A stretch of 64,000 nt of DNA from an uncultured Clostridia bacterium. GTDB lineage: Bacteria; Bacillota; Clostridia; Oscillospirales; Acutalibacteraceae. Below, piece after piece: positions 17,948 through 25,936 of this stretch. Where the stretch lies: positions 1-64,000 of the forward strand of contig CANPXF010000012.1 in assembly GCA_947585745.1 (NCBI GenBank). Reading direction: 5' to 3'. Under the pieces are notes generated by a model. That model saw nothing but the letters and a program-made list of their open reading frames with translations, was not told where the DNA came from and ran no database searches. The position numbers were made by a program, and so were the translations under genes. How positions within the stretch are numbered: position 1 is the stretch's first letter; each line of letters begins with the position of its first letter.

Positions 17948-18867
17948 AAAAATTTTTATCCTTGATTATGATTTGTATATGCGCGGTATTCGGCGGGTGC
18001 TTACCGGCTGAAAGCCCAAAAGAAAAAGTCGATTCGGACAAAGCCGTTGAATACTCGGGAAAAGCGTATATCGAATTAAACAACAATATTCCCTCTTTTA
18101 CTGACAAAGAAAAAAAGACAAAAAAATCATTTGAAAAATATTCCATGCTTGACCGTCTCGGAAGGTGCGGTGTTGCGTTTGCAAACGTTTCAACTGACAC
18201 TATGCCCGATGAGGAGCGCACATCTTTAAGCTCGGTACGGCCTACGGGCTGGATACAAAATAAGTACAGCTTTATCTCAAGCGGTTATATTTACAACTGC
18301 TGTCACCTTATAGGCTATCAGCTCACGGGTGAAAACGCCAATGAGCGGAACCTGATAACGGGCACGAGATATATGAATGTCAGCGGTATGCTCCCGTTTG
18401 AAAACCGCGTCGCTAAATATGTAACCTCTACCAAAAATCACGTTCTTTACAGGGTAACTCCCGTTTTTGAGGGCGATAATCTTCTTGCAAGCGGGGTTAA
18501 AATGGAGGCGTGGTCGATTGAGGACAGAGGTAAAGGCGTCTGCTTTAACGTATATTGCTACAACGTACAGCCCGGAATTAAAATCACTTATTCAAACGGA
18601 AATAACTGCTCCGACGGAACAATAAAGGGCAAAATTACGGGCAGTAAAAAAAGCAGTACAAATAAATCCAAAGCCTATACATACAAGAAAAAATACACAG
18701 CTAAAACGAACGCAAAATATATTCTCAACCCAAACAGCAAAAAATTCCACCTGCCGAACTGCGGCGCCGTCAAAAATATGAGAGAAAAAAATAAAAAGGA
18801 ATACAACGGAAACCGCGCCGACCTGATTAAACAGGGATATAAAGCGTGTTCCTTATGTAATTCTTAG
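17944..18867 (+). CDS. DNA-entry-type nuclease lipoprotein (DNA/RNA non-specific) with C-terminal Cys tail
   Basis: 307 residues. The lipoprotein signal has the lipobox FGGC. The nuclease domain (about 60-215) shows 'DRLGRCGVAFANV', 'LSSVRPTGW' and the active-site region CHLIGYQLTGENANERNLIT, with His121 as probable general base and a following Asn, like EndA/Spd-type beta-beta-alpha-metal nucleases. The last 50 residues (NSKKFHLPNCGAVKNM...KACSLCNS) resemble the Ada-type Cys-rich module often fused to secreted nucleases. It probably degrades external DNA at the cell surface. It overlaps yolD by 4 nt, an unusual link between DNA damage tolerance and an extracellular nuclease. Confidence 0.85.
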   Translation: MKKFLSLIMICICAVFGGCLPAESPKEKVDSDKAVEYSGKAYIELNNNIPSFTDKEKKTKKSFEKYSMLDRLGRCGVAFANVSTDTMPDEERTSLSSVRPTGWIQNKYSFISSGYIYNCCHLIGYQLTGENANERNLITGTRYMNVSGMLPFENRVAKYVTSTKNHVLYRVTPVFEGDNLLASGVKMEAWSIEDRGKGVCFNVYCYNVQPGIKITYSNGNNCSDGTIKGKITGSKKSSTNKSKAYTYKKKYTAKTNAKYILNPNSKKFHLPNCGAVKNMREKNKKEYNGNRADLIKQGYKACSLCNS

Positions 18868-18878
18868 GGAATGATAAA

Positions 18879-19640
18879 ATGAAGTATTACAAACGACTGC
18901 CACTCGAAGGTATGAGCAACTGTCGTGACTTAGGCGGATACCCGACTAAATACGGAAAACTGACAAACTACGGTGTATTTCTGCGAAGCGAAGCCCCCGT
19001 AAATTTAAGCGAAAGAGATTTATCCCTCTTAAAGGAATACGGTATCACAAAATCTTTAGATTTCAGGGGCGATATGGATATTACGCTTTTTCCGAGCAGT
19101 CTAAACAATATTGAGGGAATTGAATACATACATCTTCCGATGTTCGGCAGAGCAGACGCGACGGGCTTTGAAGATAACGGAGAGGACCCGAGCAAGTATT
19201 TTTCAGGCTGGGGCAAAAGCTATATTCAATGGATTGAAATTTTTAAGGGCTGGATAAAAGACGTAATGCACCACCTTGCAATTACCGAGAAAGTATGCCA
19301 GTACAACTGCAACGCGGGAAAGGACCGAACGGGTATTACAAGCGCGCTTGTGCTCTCTGTTGCGGGGGTTGACTTATGCGATATTGCGTTTGATTATTGC
19401 ATAAGCCGTACTATGCTGAAGCCGAGGTTTGAAGAACTTACAAAGCAGTGGGGAGATTACCTGAAGGACGAAAACGGAAGGCTGATTGAGAACCACCCGT
19501 TTTTATATACGCCCAAAGACGCGGTCGAACAGCTTTTTAAATATATTTACAGCGAATACAAAAACACGGAAAACTTTTTGTACAGCTGTAATGTAAGTGA
19601 AAAAGACGTTCTCTCAATACGTCGGAAAATGATTGACTGA
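18879..19640 (+). CDS. Tyrosine-protein phosphatase (Y_phosphatase3 type)
   Basis: 253 residues. The protein begins with 'LPLEGMSNCRDLGGYPT', the typical N-terminus of this DSP-like family (N-x-R-D-x-G-G). The phosphatase loop is CNAGKDRTG with nucleophile Cys144 and Arg150. These proteins dephosphorylate tyrosine residues or phosphoinositides. No signal peptide is seen, so it is cytoplasmic. Last gene of the polymerase operon, 11 bp after the nuclease stop, followed by a strong terminator. Confidence 0.9.
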   Translation: MKYYKRLPLEGMSNCRDLGGYPTKYGKLTNYGVFLRSEAPVNLSERDLSLLKEYGITKSLDFRGDMDITLFPSSLNNIEGIEYIHLPMFGRADATGFEDNGEDPSKYFSGWGKSYIQWIEIFKGWIKDVMHHLAITEKVCQYNCNAGKDRTGITSALVLSVAGVDLCDIAFDYCISRTMLKPRFEELTKQWGDYLKDENGRLIENHPFLYTPKDAVEQLFKYIYSEYKNTENFLYSCNVSEKDVLSIRRKMID

Positions 19641-19670
19641 CGCATAATTCAAATTTTAAATTAACAAACA

Positions 19671-19703
19671 TAAAGCGTACGCAATTATATGCGTACGCTT
19701 TTA
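19671..19703. terminator. Terminator of the polymerase-phosphatase operon
   Basis: AAAGCGTACGCA/TGCGTACGCTTT stem with a 6-nt loop followed by TATT. The A-rich left flank allows function in both directions. Confidence 0.8.
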
Positions 19704-19747
19704 TTCCTTTTATTTTCTCTCACAAATCGGACAACTAAAAAGAGCTA

Positions 19748-19852
19748 TTAATGATAATATTTAATCTTACGTCTTTTTGAAGTTGAAAAAAGCATTTTTA
19801 ATATCGCGCCCAACGCGTAAGAGATAAAAGTAAACACACAAAAATTAAGCAT
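19748..19852 (-). CDS. 34-residue membrane peptide
   Basis: ATG at 19852 is preceded by AAAGGAGGAGCAAAA, an almost ideal ribosome binding site. The 34-residue product starts MLNFCVFTFISYALGAILKM (a hydrophobic helix of about 19-20 residues) and ends in a strongly basic tail, STSKRRKIKYYH. This is the profile of small single-pass membrane proteins with cytoplasmic basic C-termini, such as regulators of larger membrane proteins, or type I toxins. A perfect 10-bp dyad abuts the ribosome binding site. No homologue is recognised; coding status rests on start signals and composition. Confidence 0.6.
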   Translation of the reverse strand: MLNFCVFTFISYALGAILKMLFSTSKRRKIKYYH

Positions 19853-19863
19853 TTTTGCTCCTC

Positions 19864-19893
19864 CTTTATAATGTCTTTAATTACATTATAAAG
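19864..19893 (-). promoter_or_regulatory. Perfect dyad abutting the ribosome binding site of the 34-residue peptide
   Basis: On the minus strand CTTTATAATG-N10-CATTATAAAG runs directly into GAGGAGC, so the right arm shares bases with the AAAGGAGG site. The left arm contains TATAAT, so the dyad could be an operator over a -10 element, or an RNA hairpin that limits translation. Confidence 0.5.
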
Positions 19894-19919
19894 GATTATG
19901 TGCACCATAAACAGGACAG

Positions 19920-20900
19920 TTACTTTTCCTTATAGTAAATATCATCGTTTATCCTAATTCTTTTTCCGTCCTTAGAAATCTTATAAATAGAAACCGTTGT
20001 TTTAATTTCATCTTTCATATATTTAACTACTACCTCGCCTTTAACGTCAACGGTCCATACTCCGTAAAATGTTACCAAATCGGTCCGTCGTTTCATTCTA
20101 CCGTTCTTTACGAATTTATAAGCTTTTTTTCTGTCCTTCGTGTACCAGGTTCCGAGAAGTCTTTTATCAAGCTTATACTCGGGAATTGTGCCGAGTTTTT
20201 TCATCTGCGCCTGTGTCTGAACAAAGACATAGACTATTCCGCTTTCCTTATCGGTGAGCGTGAGAGTATATCCGTCATCATCGTTTCCGGTAACATCAAA
20301 ATCGTAAGCCCCTCTGATTCTCGCGTCAATAGAAATATAAACGCCGGGTTGTCCTTTCTCTGTCAAATCCTTATATGTTCCCTTTGCTACAATCGTACCG
20401 TAATTCTCCTGAAGATATCCTCCCTCGCTAAAGGTAAAATAAGGAATAGCCGTATAATCTGTTTCCTCGGCAGATGATAGCTTCCAGCTTCCGTACAGAT
20501 TTTTTATCGTAACCTTTTTTACTTTATTTACGATTTTTTTTGCGGTGGTTTCCTCGGTATGTTCTTCCGTACCTTCCTCAGTAGGCTGTTCGGTCGAATG
20601 ATATTCCGCAACGTAGGGCGTCTGCTCATTCTGTACAAATCTCAATGAAAAAATTGTAAAAACAGAAACCGCAAGCACAAAAAGAATCGCCGCGGTAAAC
20701 ATTTTGTACTCGGAAATATCAAAATATTTAGGTTTATAGTTTACAGAAGCGGATGCTTTGGAGCCGTTCTTCGACTTAATTTGCACAAAGCCGTCCTCAC
20801 GGAAATCATTAAACTCTAAATTCGTATCTATCTCCTGCATACAATACGGACAAATCGTTTCTGTATCAGGAATTTCCTTCGCGCAACGCGGACAGAGCAT
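19920..20900 (-). CDS. Zinc-ribbon membrane-anchored protein with two lipocalin-like modules
   Basis: 326 residues. The N-terminus is a zinc ribbon with CPRC and CPYC knuckles (Cys3/6 and Cys17/20). A single transmembrane span at about 70-90 (AAILFVLAVSVFTIFSL) is followed by a Glu/Thr-rich linker. The extracytoplasmic part has two modules starting 'LYGSWKLSS' and 'LLGTWYTKD', the GxW start common in lipocalin-like DUFs. Function unknown. The ATG overlaps the stop of the WYL regulator by one base, so the pair is coupled and the regulator may respond to the same signal. Confidence 0.75.
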   Translation of the reverse strand: MLCPRCAKEIPDTETICPYCMQEIDTNLEFNDFREDGFVQIKSKNGSKASASVNYKPKYFDISEYKMFTAAILFVLAVSVFTIFSLRFVQNEQTPYVAEYHSTEQPTEEGTEEHTEETTAKKIVNKVKKVTIKNLYGSWKLSSAEETDYTAIPYFTFSEGGYLQENYGTIVAKGTYKDLTEKGQPGVYISIDARIRGAYDFDVTGNDDDGYTLTLTDKESGIVYVFVQTQAQMKKLGTIPEYKLDKRLLGTWYTKDRKKAYKFVKNGRMKRRTDLVTFYGVWTVDVKGEVVVKYMKDEIKTTVSIYKISKDGKRIRINDDIYYKEK

Positions 20901-21919
20901 TACCTCGCCTCCTTATATAAATTACTCACTTTTCTTGAATGTTCGGTAAATCCTTCAACAACGTCTTCGGGAGATATAATCTTCACCTTATCTCCGAGCG
21001 CGAAAACCCAGCCGAAAAATTGCTCGCTGACGTTTACGCTGACCTTAGCTAAAAAGTGATTTTCGTTATTTTCATCGTTTGTTATAAAAATATTTTTTCC
21101 AAAACGGTCGGCAATTACTCCCGCAAGAGAATTATCCACCGAAAGTGTGACTTCCGCGTTTTCTCCCGCGAACATACCGAATGTGGAACGCGAATACTCG
21201 GCGAGGTCAATCCCGCTCATTTCATCTATTCCCGAGCGTTTTCTGTCGCACAACTCGATTTTCTCCATTTTGTCAACACGATAATGTCTTATCTGCTTAT
21301 GCTTTTCATCAAAAGCAATCAAATAATAATTCTCATCGTCCCAGCAAAGCGCCCACGGACTAACAGCGTAACGCTCTCCTCCGCGCCGTCTTGTAAGCTT
21401 TAGTTTTTCACGGCTTCCGAGGTTAAGCTCCCAACGATTATAATGAAACTCAACCGCTTTGTTCTTTCCTATCGCGTCGTGAAGTCTGTCAACATTGTAG
21501 TAAATTGTTTCGTTGTCGGTCTTTACGCGGTTGGAGATGATAACCTGCTTTTGAAGCTGTTTTGCCTCGTTTTCGCTCGACAGAGCCTCCACTTTTTTTA
21601 TAAGCTCTAAGCTCTTTTTCTCGGTAATAAACTTTGAGCTTTGAATAGCGTCAACCAAAAGCTTTAACTCTGAAATCTGGAAGTCGCGGGAGCCGATATA
21701 GTATTTTACGGTTTTTGTCTTTTCACTGCAAATATCAAGCCCGTAAGCTTCAAGTATCCGCAAATCATCGTAAATACTTTTACGCTCCGCGTTAATGCCG
21801 TAGGACGCAAGCTCCCGTATAATCTCATTCACGGAAAGTCCGTGATTCTCATCGGTTTTTTCAAGCAAAATTTTTTGAAGATATAAAAGTTTTTGTTTTT
21901 GTCGCGGATTTTTAGCCAT
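20900..21919 (-). CDS. WYL-domain transcriptional regulator
   Basis: 339 residues. The N-terminal winged helix (about 8-65; 'LSVNEIIRELASYGINAERKSIYDDLRILEAYG') is of DeoR-like type. A WYL domain (about 145-235; 'AVSPWALCWDDENYYLIAFD...IRHYRVDKM') is followed by a WCX segment to the C-terminus. WYL proteins sense nucleic acid or nucleotide ligands and often regulate DNA-damage, defence or metabolic genes. It lies eight bp downstream of an AEC transporter and is coupled to the zinc-ribbon protein. The target is unknown. Confidence 0.88.
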   Translation of the reverse strand: MAKNPRQKQKLLYLQKILLEKTDENHGLSVNEIIRELASYGINAERKSIYDDLRILEAYGLDICSEKTKTVKYYIGSRDFQISELKLLVDAIQSSKFITEKKSLELIKKVEALSSENEAKQLQKQVIISNRVKTDNETIYYNVDRLHDAIGKNKAVEFHYNRWELNLGSREKLKLTRRRGGERYAVSPWALCWDDENYYLIAFDEKHKQIRHYRVDKMEKIELCDRKRSGIDEMSGIDLAEYSRSTFGMFAGENAEVTLSVDNSLAGVIADRFGKNIFITNDENNENHFLAKVSVNVSEQFFGWVFALGDKVKIISPEDVVEGFTEHSRKVSNLYKEAR

Positions 21920-21926
21920 AATAATA

Positions 21927-22856
21927 TTATCCCAAGGTTTGTGATAGAGCGATAATTACGGGCATCGTAATTACCGACAATATAGTTGACATAGACACAA
22001 GTCCTACAGAAAGGTCAACATCCCGATTGAATTTAGTAGCAAACATAGTAGTTGTCGCGGCTACAGGAGCGGACGACGCTATCGTGCAGGCGGTTAAAAT
22101 ATCTCCGCCTACTCCGAAAAACTTCATAATTAAAAGCGATAAACAGGGAATCGCGATAAGTCTGATAAGCATAACAGAGTAAACGCTCAAATCCTTTACA
22201 GACTTTTTTATGTCAAAACGCGTTAAATGAAATCCGATAACCAGCATCGGCAAAGGAGTATTAAGTCCCGCTATGTACTGAACAGGGCTTAAAAGAATGT
22301 CGGGCAGATGAATTTGCAAAAAGAACAGTATTGATGCTCCCAAAGCGCCCAAAATTCCCGGATTTAAAATAAGCTTTTTTGCGGTAAAATTTCGTTTTTC
22401 TCCGCTCATATCCACAAGCCCGTAGCTCCATACAAGTATATTAAACACAGCGACGAAAACCGAACCGTAAAAAACTCCCTTATCTCCGAGCAAGGCCTGT
22501 TGGAGCGGGAGCGACATAAATCCGCAGTTTGAAAAAACTGTCGCAAATCTGAGAACAACTCTTCGGCTTTCGTCTTTACTGCGAAAAACCGCGCGGCTAA
22601 TGACGATTGAAAGCGCCTGAATAAGCAAAGCGCACAGAGCGCATATACCGAGATTTACAATCAGGGAAAAGCTGTAACCGACCTTTTGAAAGGATTGGAG
22701 CATAACGCAAGGCGTTGCGAGATAAAGCACAATATTCGTAAGATATTTAGCTCCCGACTCGTTTATAAGTCCCGCTTTTCCGCTTACAAAGCCGAGCGCA
22801 ATAAGTATAAACAGAACAGCGACCTGCCCCGCGACAACCAAAACATTACTCCACAT
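21927..22856 (-). CDS. AEC-family (auxin efflux carrier-like) transporter
   Basis: About 309 residues, highly hydrophobic throughout, with about ten membrane spans. Typical AEC features are the N-terminal 'LFILIALGFVSGKAGLI' and 'YLTNIVLYLATPCVMLQSF', and a C-terminal half repeating the fold ('APVAATTTMFATKFNRD'). Relatives export or import small organic acids such as malate. The start at 22856 has an AAAGGG-like site; the reading from 22892 has none. First gene of the AEC-WYL-zinc ribbon cluster. Confidence 0.88.
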   Translation of the reverse strand: MWSNVLVVAGQVAVLFILIALGFVSGKAGLINESGAKYLTNIVLYLATPCVMLQSFQKVGYSFSLIVNLGICALCALLIQALSIVISRAVFRSKDESRRVVLRFATVFSNCGFMSLPLQQALLGDKGVFYGSVFVAVFNILVWSYGLVDMSGEKRNFTAKKLILNPGILGALGASILFFLQIHLPDILLSPVQYIAGLNTPLPMLVIGFHLTRFDIKKSVKDLSVYSVMLIRLIAIPCLSLLIMKFFGVGGDILTACTIASSAPVAATTTMFATKFNRDVDLSVGLVSMSTILSVITMPVIIALSQTLG

Positions 22857-23067
22857 AAAATTACCCTTTTTATTGTCCGTTTTTAGGGACATTAATATTA
22901 ATTTATATTATATCAATTATCCGTATGAAATACAATATCAAAATTGTTACTATTTCGTTTTAGCCAGATTTTATGGGAAAAACATTGAATTTATATTGTC
23001 GTTTTTATATAAAACTCAAAAAAATTATTGTGCAATTTGTACAATGTCACAAAGTTTTGAATTTTCG

Positions 23068-23095
23068 TTGACTTTTATGAAAACTATAGTATAAT
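23068..23095 (+). promoter_or_regulatory. Promoter of the Ala/Lys-rich protein gene
   Basis: TTGACT and TATAAT separated by 16 bp, 72 bp before the start codon; GGAGGTCACTCAA precedes the ATG. This strong promoter suggests abundant expression. The rest of 22893-23067 is AT-rich with no gene. Confidence 0.65.
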
Positions 23096-23167
23096 ACAGG
23101 TTGTAAACAGAAAATTGCTTACATTTAATAAATTTTTTATTTTTTACCTTTAAAGGAGGTCACTCAA

Positions 23168-23557
23168 ATGGCAACAACAAAGAAAACCGAAACAAAAAAG
23201 GAAACTAAAGAAACAAAGACTGTTGCTAAGACAACAGCGGCTACTAAACCTGCAGAAAAGAAGACAACAGCTAAAAAGCCTGCTGCTAAAGCTACAAAGA
23301 CCGCAGAGAAAAAGGCTCCCGCTAAAAAAGCCGCTCCCGCCAAAAAGACAACAGCTAAAAAGCCTGCCGCTACAAACGTACAGGTATTCGTAGAGTTCGG
23401 CGGAGTTCAGGTTTCTGTTGACGAAGTTGTTAAGAATGTAAAGCTTACTAACGGTAAATCCGCTAAGGATATTACAGTTTACATTAAGCCCGACGAGAGC
23501 AAGGCTTACTTCGTTGCTGACGGTGAAGAAAAAGAAATGGATGTTTTCTTCTGCTGA
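23168..23557 (+). CDS. Histone H1-like Ala/Lys-rich protein with C-terminal DUF6465-like domain
   Basis: 129 residues in two parts. Residues 1-75 are almost only Lys, Ala, Thr and Pro in AAKKPAAK-like repeats, resembling the DNA-binding tails of H1-like bacterial proteins. Residues 76-129 (VQVFVEFGGVQVSVDEV...DVFFC) form a small predicted beta-rich domain resembling DUF6465. The basic tail should bind DNA or RNA non-specifically, so a nucleoid role is plausible but unproven. It has a strong promoter, a near-perfect AAAGGAGG site and a strong terminator, all consistent with high expression. Confidence 0.8.
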   Translation: MATTKKTETKKETKETKTVAKTTAATKPAEKKTTAKKPAAKATKTAEKKAPAKKAAPAKKTTAKKPAATNVQVFVEFGGVQVSVDEVVKNVKLTNGKSAKDITVYIKPDESKAYFVADGEEKEMDVFFC

Positions 23558-23584
23558 TAGCTATAATAAAATATCTAAAAACAA

Positions 23585-23612
23585 AACCGAGAGGCTTTTC
23601 CCTCTCGGTTTT
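23585..23612 (+). terminator. Terminator of the Ala/Lys-rich protein gene
   Basis: AACCGAGAGG/CCTCTCGGTT stem, 6-nt loop, followed by seven T. Confidence 0.92.
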
Positions 23613-23913
23613 TTTAGATTTTCCACATCAAACATTGCAGTCCCTTTATGATAATTCATCTCCCCCAAACCTTTCTGCCCTTGTCTTGTTTTGGATAGGG
23701 AGGACAGGTTCTGCGTTTTTTATATCTCTACGTCAGACATTTCAGCTCCTATCTAATAATTCATCTCCCCCAGACGTTTCTTCCTCTATCTCACTTTTTA
23801 TAGAGAGGAAAGGTTCAGCTATAGGCTTTTAAAAACATTTCCTTTAAATCCAATTTGAATAGGAAATAAAAGGTTACCTCTAACTCTAATTCTTAATTCT
23901 TAATTTTTAATTC
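23613..23913 (+). repeat. Dispersed intergenic repeat, copy B (two units plus tail)
   Basis: Unit 1 (about 23630-23728) and unit 2 (about 23729-23825) share CAGACATT, CATCTCCCCCA, TTGGATAGGGAGG and GGTTC(T/A)GC. The tail reads CCTTTAAATCCAATTTGAAT, then repeated AATTCTTAATT words ending at 23913. The next base is the first base (on this strand) of the S1-domain gene's stop codon. The left end begins straight after the preceding gene's terminator. Confidence 0.88.
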
Positions 23914-24846
23914 CTAATCTTCTATACCAAAATCGGTTTCAATGAGCCTGTTACTGTTTTCGGGCGAATATGTAAATCGGTTTATATGAGAGTCCGTTAT
24001 AAAATACTTAGGAGGCTTCGGGCTGTACTTATACGCAAAGGTATCAATAATAATAAGCTTAATTTTCATTTTCTTTGGTATTATGCTCTTTATATATACG
24101 CTCGCCTGCATACCTTCTTCAGCGTCGGGATAAGGCTCCGCAAGTCCCGCGAGATTCGGCGCAAGCTCTACAAACGAGCCGTAATTTTCCACACTTCTTA
24201 TTATTCCCGTTACGGTTTCTCCGGGTGAGAACATTTCGGCGTTCTGTTGCCACGTTCCCAAAAGCTCCTTATGGCTCAGGCTGATTCTTCCGTTTTCAAC
24301 AGATTTTATTACAGCCCTAATATTCATTCCGACTGAAAATCTCTCGCGCGGGTGCATAATCCGCGATACTGAAATTGTATCTATCGGCATAAGAGCCGCC
24401 ACTCCGCAACCTATATCCGCAAAAACCCCGAACGTTTCAAGATGGCTCACCTTAGCGTCAATAACATCACCGGGAATAAGGGTATCTATATAGTTATCAT
24501 AGCACATACGCTGTGCCTTTTCACGCGATAAAATCGCGAGCGGATTGCCGTTTTCATCGCTTGTAATATCTGTAACAACAAAACACACAGGTCTGTTAAC
24601 CCTCGAAATCACGGCTATATCCCGAACCGTACCCTCGCGTATTCCTATCGCGCCTTCCTCCCTCGGAATAATCGCGTTAACACCACCGAGGCTCAAGTGG
24701 AGATTATGACCTCGGTCGCAAACGAGAACCTTTGCCTCAAGTATTTTCTGCTTTACCAGAGCCTCTCTTAATTTCTCCGGATTATTTATATAAAGCTGGT
24801 TTTCTTCTGTTGCCAAGAGATTCCCCTCGGGCAAGAATGTAGACAT
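23914..24846 (-). CDS. S1 RNA-binding domain protein
   Basis: About 310 residues. The central and C-terminal parts hold at least two S1-type OB folds: 'DVIDAKVSHLETFGVFADIGCGVAALMPI' (about 147-175) and 'GETVTGIIRSVENYGSFVELAPNLAGLAEP' (about 214-243). A degenerate N-terminal S1-like segment precedes them ('EAKVLVCDRGHNLHLSLGGVNAIIPREE'). It resembles small ribosomal-protein-S1-like proteins of Clostridia that bind mRNA or ribosomes. The start at 24846 follows GGAGG; a longer reading is unsupported. Its stop codon touches repeat copy B. Confidence 0.85.
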   Translation of the reverse strand: MSTFLPEGNLLATEENQLYINNPEKLREALVKQKILEAKVLVCDRGHNLHLSLGGVNAIIPREEGAIGIREGTVRDIAVISRVNRPVCFVVTDITSDENGNPLAILSREKAQRMCYDNYIDTLIPGDVIDAKVSHLETFGVFADIGCGVAALMPIDTISVSRIMHPRERFSVGMNIRAVIKSVENGRISLSHKELLGTWQQNAEMFSPGETVTGIIRSVENYGSFVELAPNLAGLAEPYPDAEEGMQASVYIKSIIPKKMKIKLIIIDTFAYKYSPKPPKYFITDSHINRFTYSPENSNRLIETDFGIED

Positions 24847-24910
24847 TGATATTCCTCCAATAAACAAATTCCTAAGAAAACATATGAAAAAAACCGTCAT
24901 TTTATTACTC

Positions 24911-24939
24911 TTGCATTTTGCCCGTATTTATACTAAAAT
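24911..24939 (+). promoter_or_regulatory. Promoter of the cyclophilin gene
   Basis: TTGCAT and TAAAAT separated by 17 bp, about 40 bp before the start codon. Confidence 0.5.
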
Positions 24940-24977
24940 AAATATATATTCCATATATTGAGAAAGGACGTATAAAT

Positions 24978-25934
24978 ATGAAATTTAAAAAAATTATTTC
25001 TTTGATATTATCTCTCGCGCTTATAGGCGGTACCGCCATAGCTTTTTCAAGCTGTGGTGAGGAAAACAAGCAGGAAACAACCCAAGAAACAACTAAGGCC
25101 GAAGCTAAGAAAACCTCCGCTAAAAGCCCCGCGTGTGAGGATTTAGAGAAACTGGGAATTGATGTTTCGGATTTTGGAATCGACCCGCAGATAAATTATC
25201 TTAATGATGAAAAATACGGCTTTCAGCTTGATAAGCCCTCCAAAGGAGATAAAATTGCGATTATGCACACAAGCGAGGGCGATATTTCTATAAGACTTTT
25301 CGACAAGTACACTCCGAAAACCGTTGAAAACTTCATTAACCTCGCCAAAAACGGAAAGTACAACGGCAATATTTTCCACCGCGTCATAAAAGACTTTATG
25401 ATTCAGGGCGGAGATTACGAAAACTCTGACGGAACAGGCGGACAAAGCTATAACGGAGGCAAATTCGAGGACGAATTTTGCGACAAGCTTATTAATCTCC
25501 GCGGTTCAATCTCTATGGCTAACAACGGACGGGATACAAACGGAAGCCAGTTTTTCATCAATCAAAAGGATAAAGAATCCTTTAAAAATGACGGCGGATT
25601 TGACTCCTGCCTATCAAACTGGGAGCAGGTAAAAACTTATTTTACACAATATAAAAACAATATCGCTCAGCTTACGTCGCTTGTTTCACAAATCGGAACC
25701 TCCGCATATGACGCCGATGTAGTTCCCAAGGAAATAAGAAAGCTGTACGACGCAAACGGAGGCAACCCTAAGCTTGACGGAGCTTACAATCCTGTCGACG
25801 CGGGCCACACGGTATTCGGACAGGTCTACGACGGAATGGACGTTGTCGATAAAATCGCGTCCGCGAAAACCGACGCGCAAGACAAACCGGAAAAAGATAT
25901 AACAATTAAAAGCATTGAAATCAAGGAGTATTGA
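24978..25934 (+). CDS. Peptidyl-prolyl cis-trans isomerase, cyclophilin-type lipoprotein
   Basis: 318 residues. A lipoprotein signal peptide with lipobox SSC is followed by a Thr/Lys/Glu linker and a cyclophilin domain (about 85-318). Hallmarks are 'TVENFINLAKNGKYNGNIFHRVIKDFMIQGGD' split over about 110-145 and 'SMANNGRDTNGSQFFI' (about 180-195). An insertion of about 60 residues (WEQVKTYFTQYKNNIAQLT...) comes before the final 'HTVFGQVYDGMDVVDKIA', which is unusual compared with compact bacterial cyclophilins. It should help fold exported proteins on the outer membrane face. Confidence 0.92.
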   Translation: MKFKKIISLILSLALIGGTAIAFSSCGEENKQETTQETTKAEAKKTSAKSPACEDLEKLGIDVSDFGIDPQINYLNDEKYGFQLDKPSKGDKIAIMHTSEGDISIRLFDKYTPKTVENFINLAKNGKYNGNIFHRVIKDFMIQGGDYENSDGTGGQSYNGGKFEDEFCDKLINLRGSISMANNGRDTNGSQFFINQKDKESFKNDGGFDSCLSNWEQVKTYFTQYKNNIAQLTSLVSQIGTSAYDADVVPKEIRKLYDANGGNPKLDGAYNPVDAGHTVFGQVYDGMDVVDKIASAKTDAQDKPEKDITIKSIEIKEY

Positions 25935-25936
25935 GC

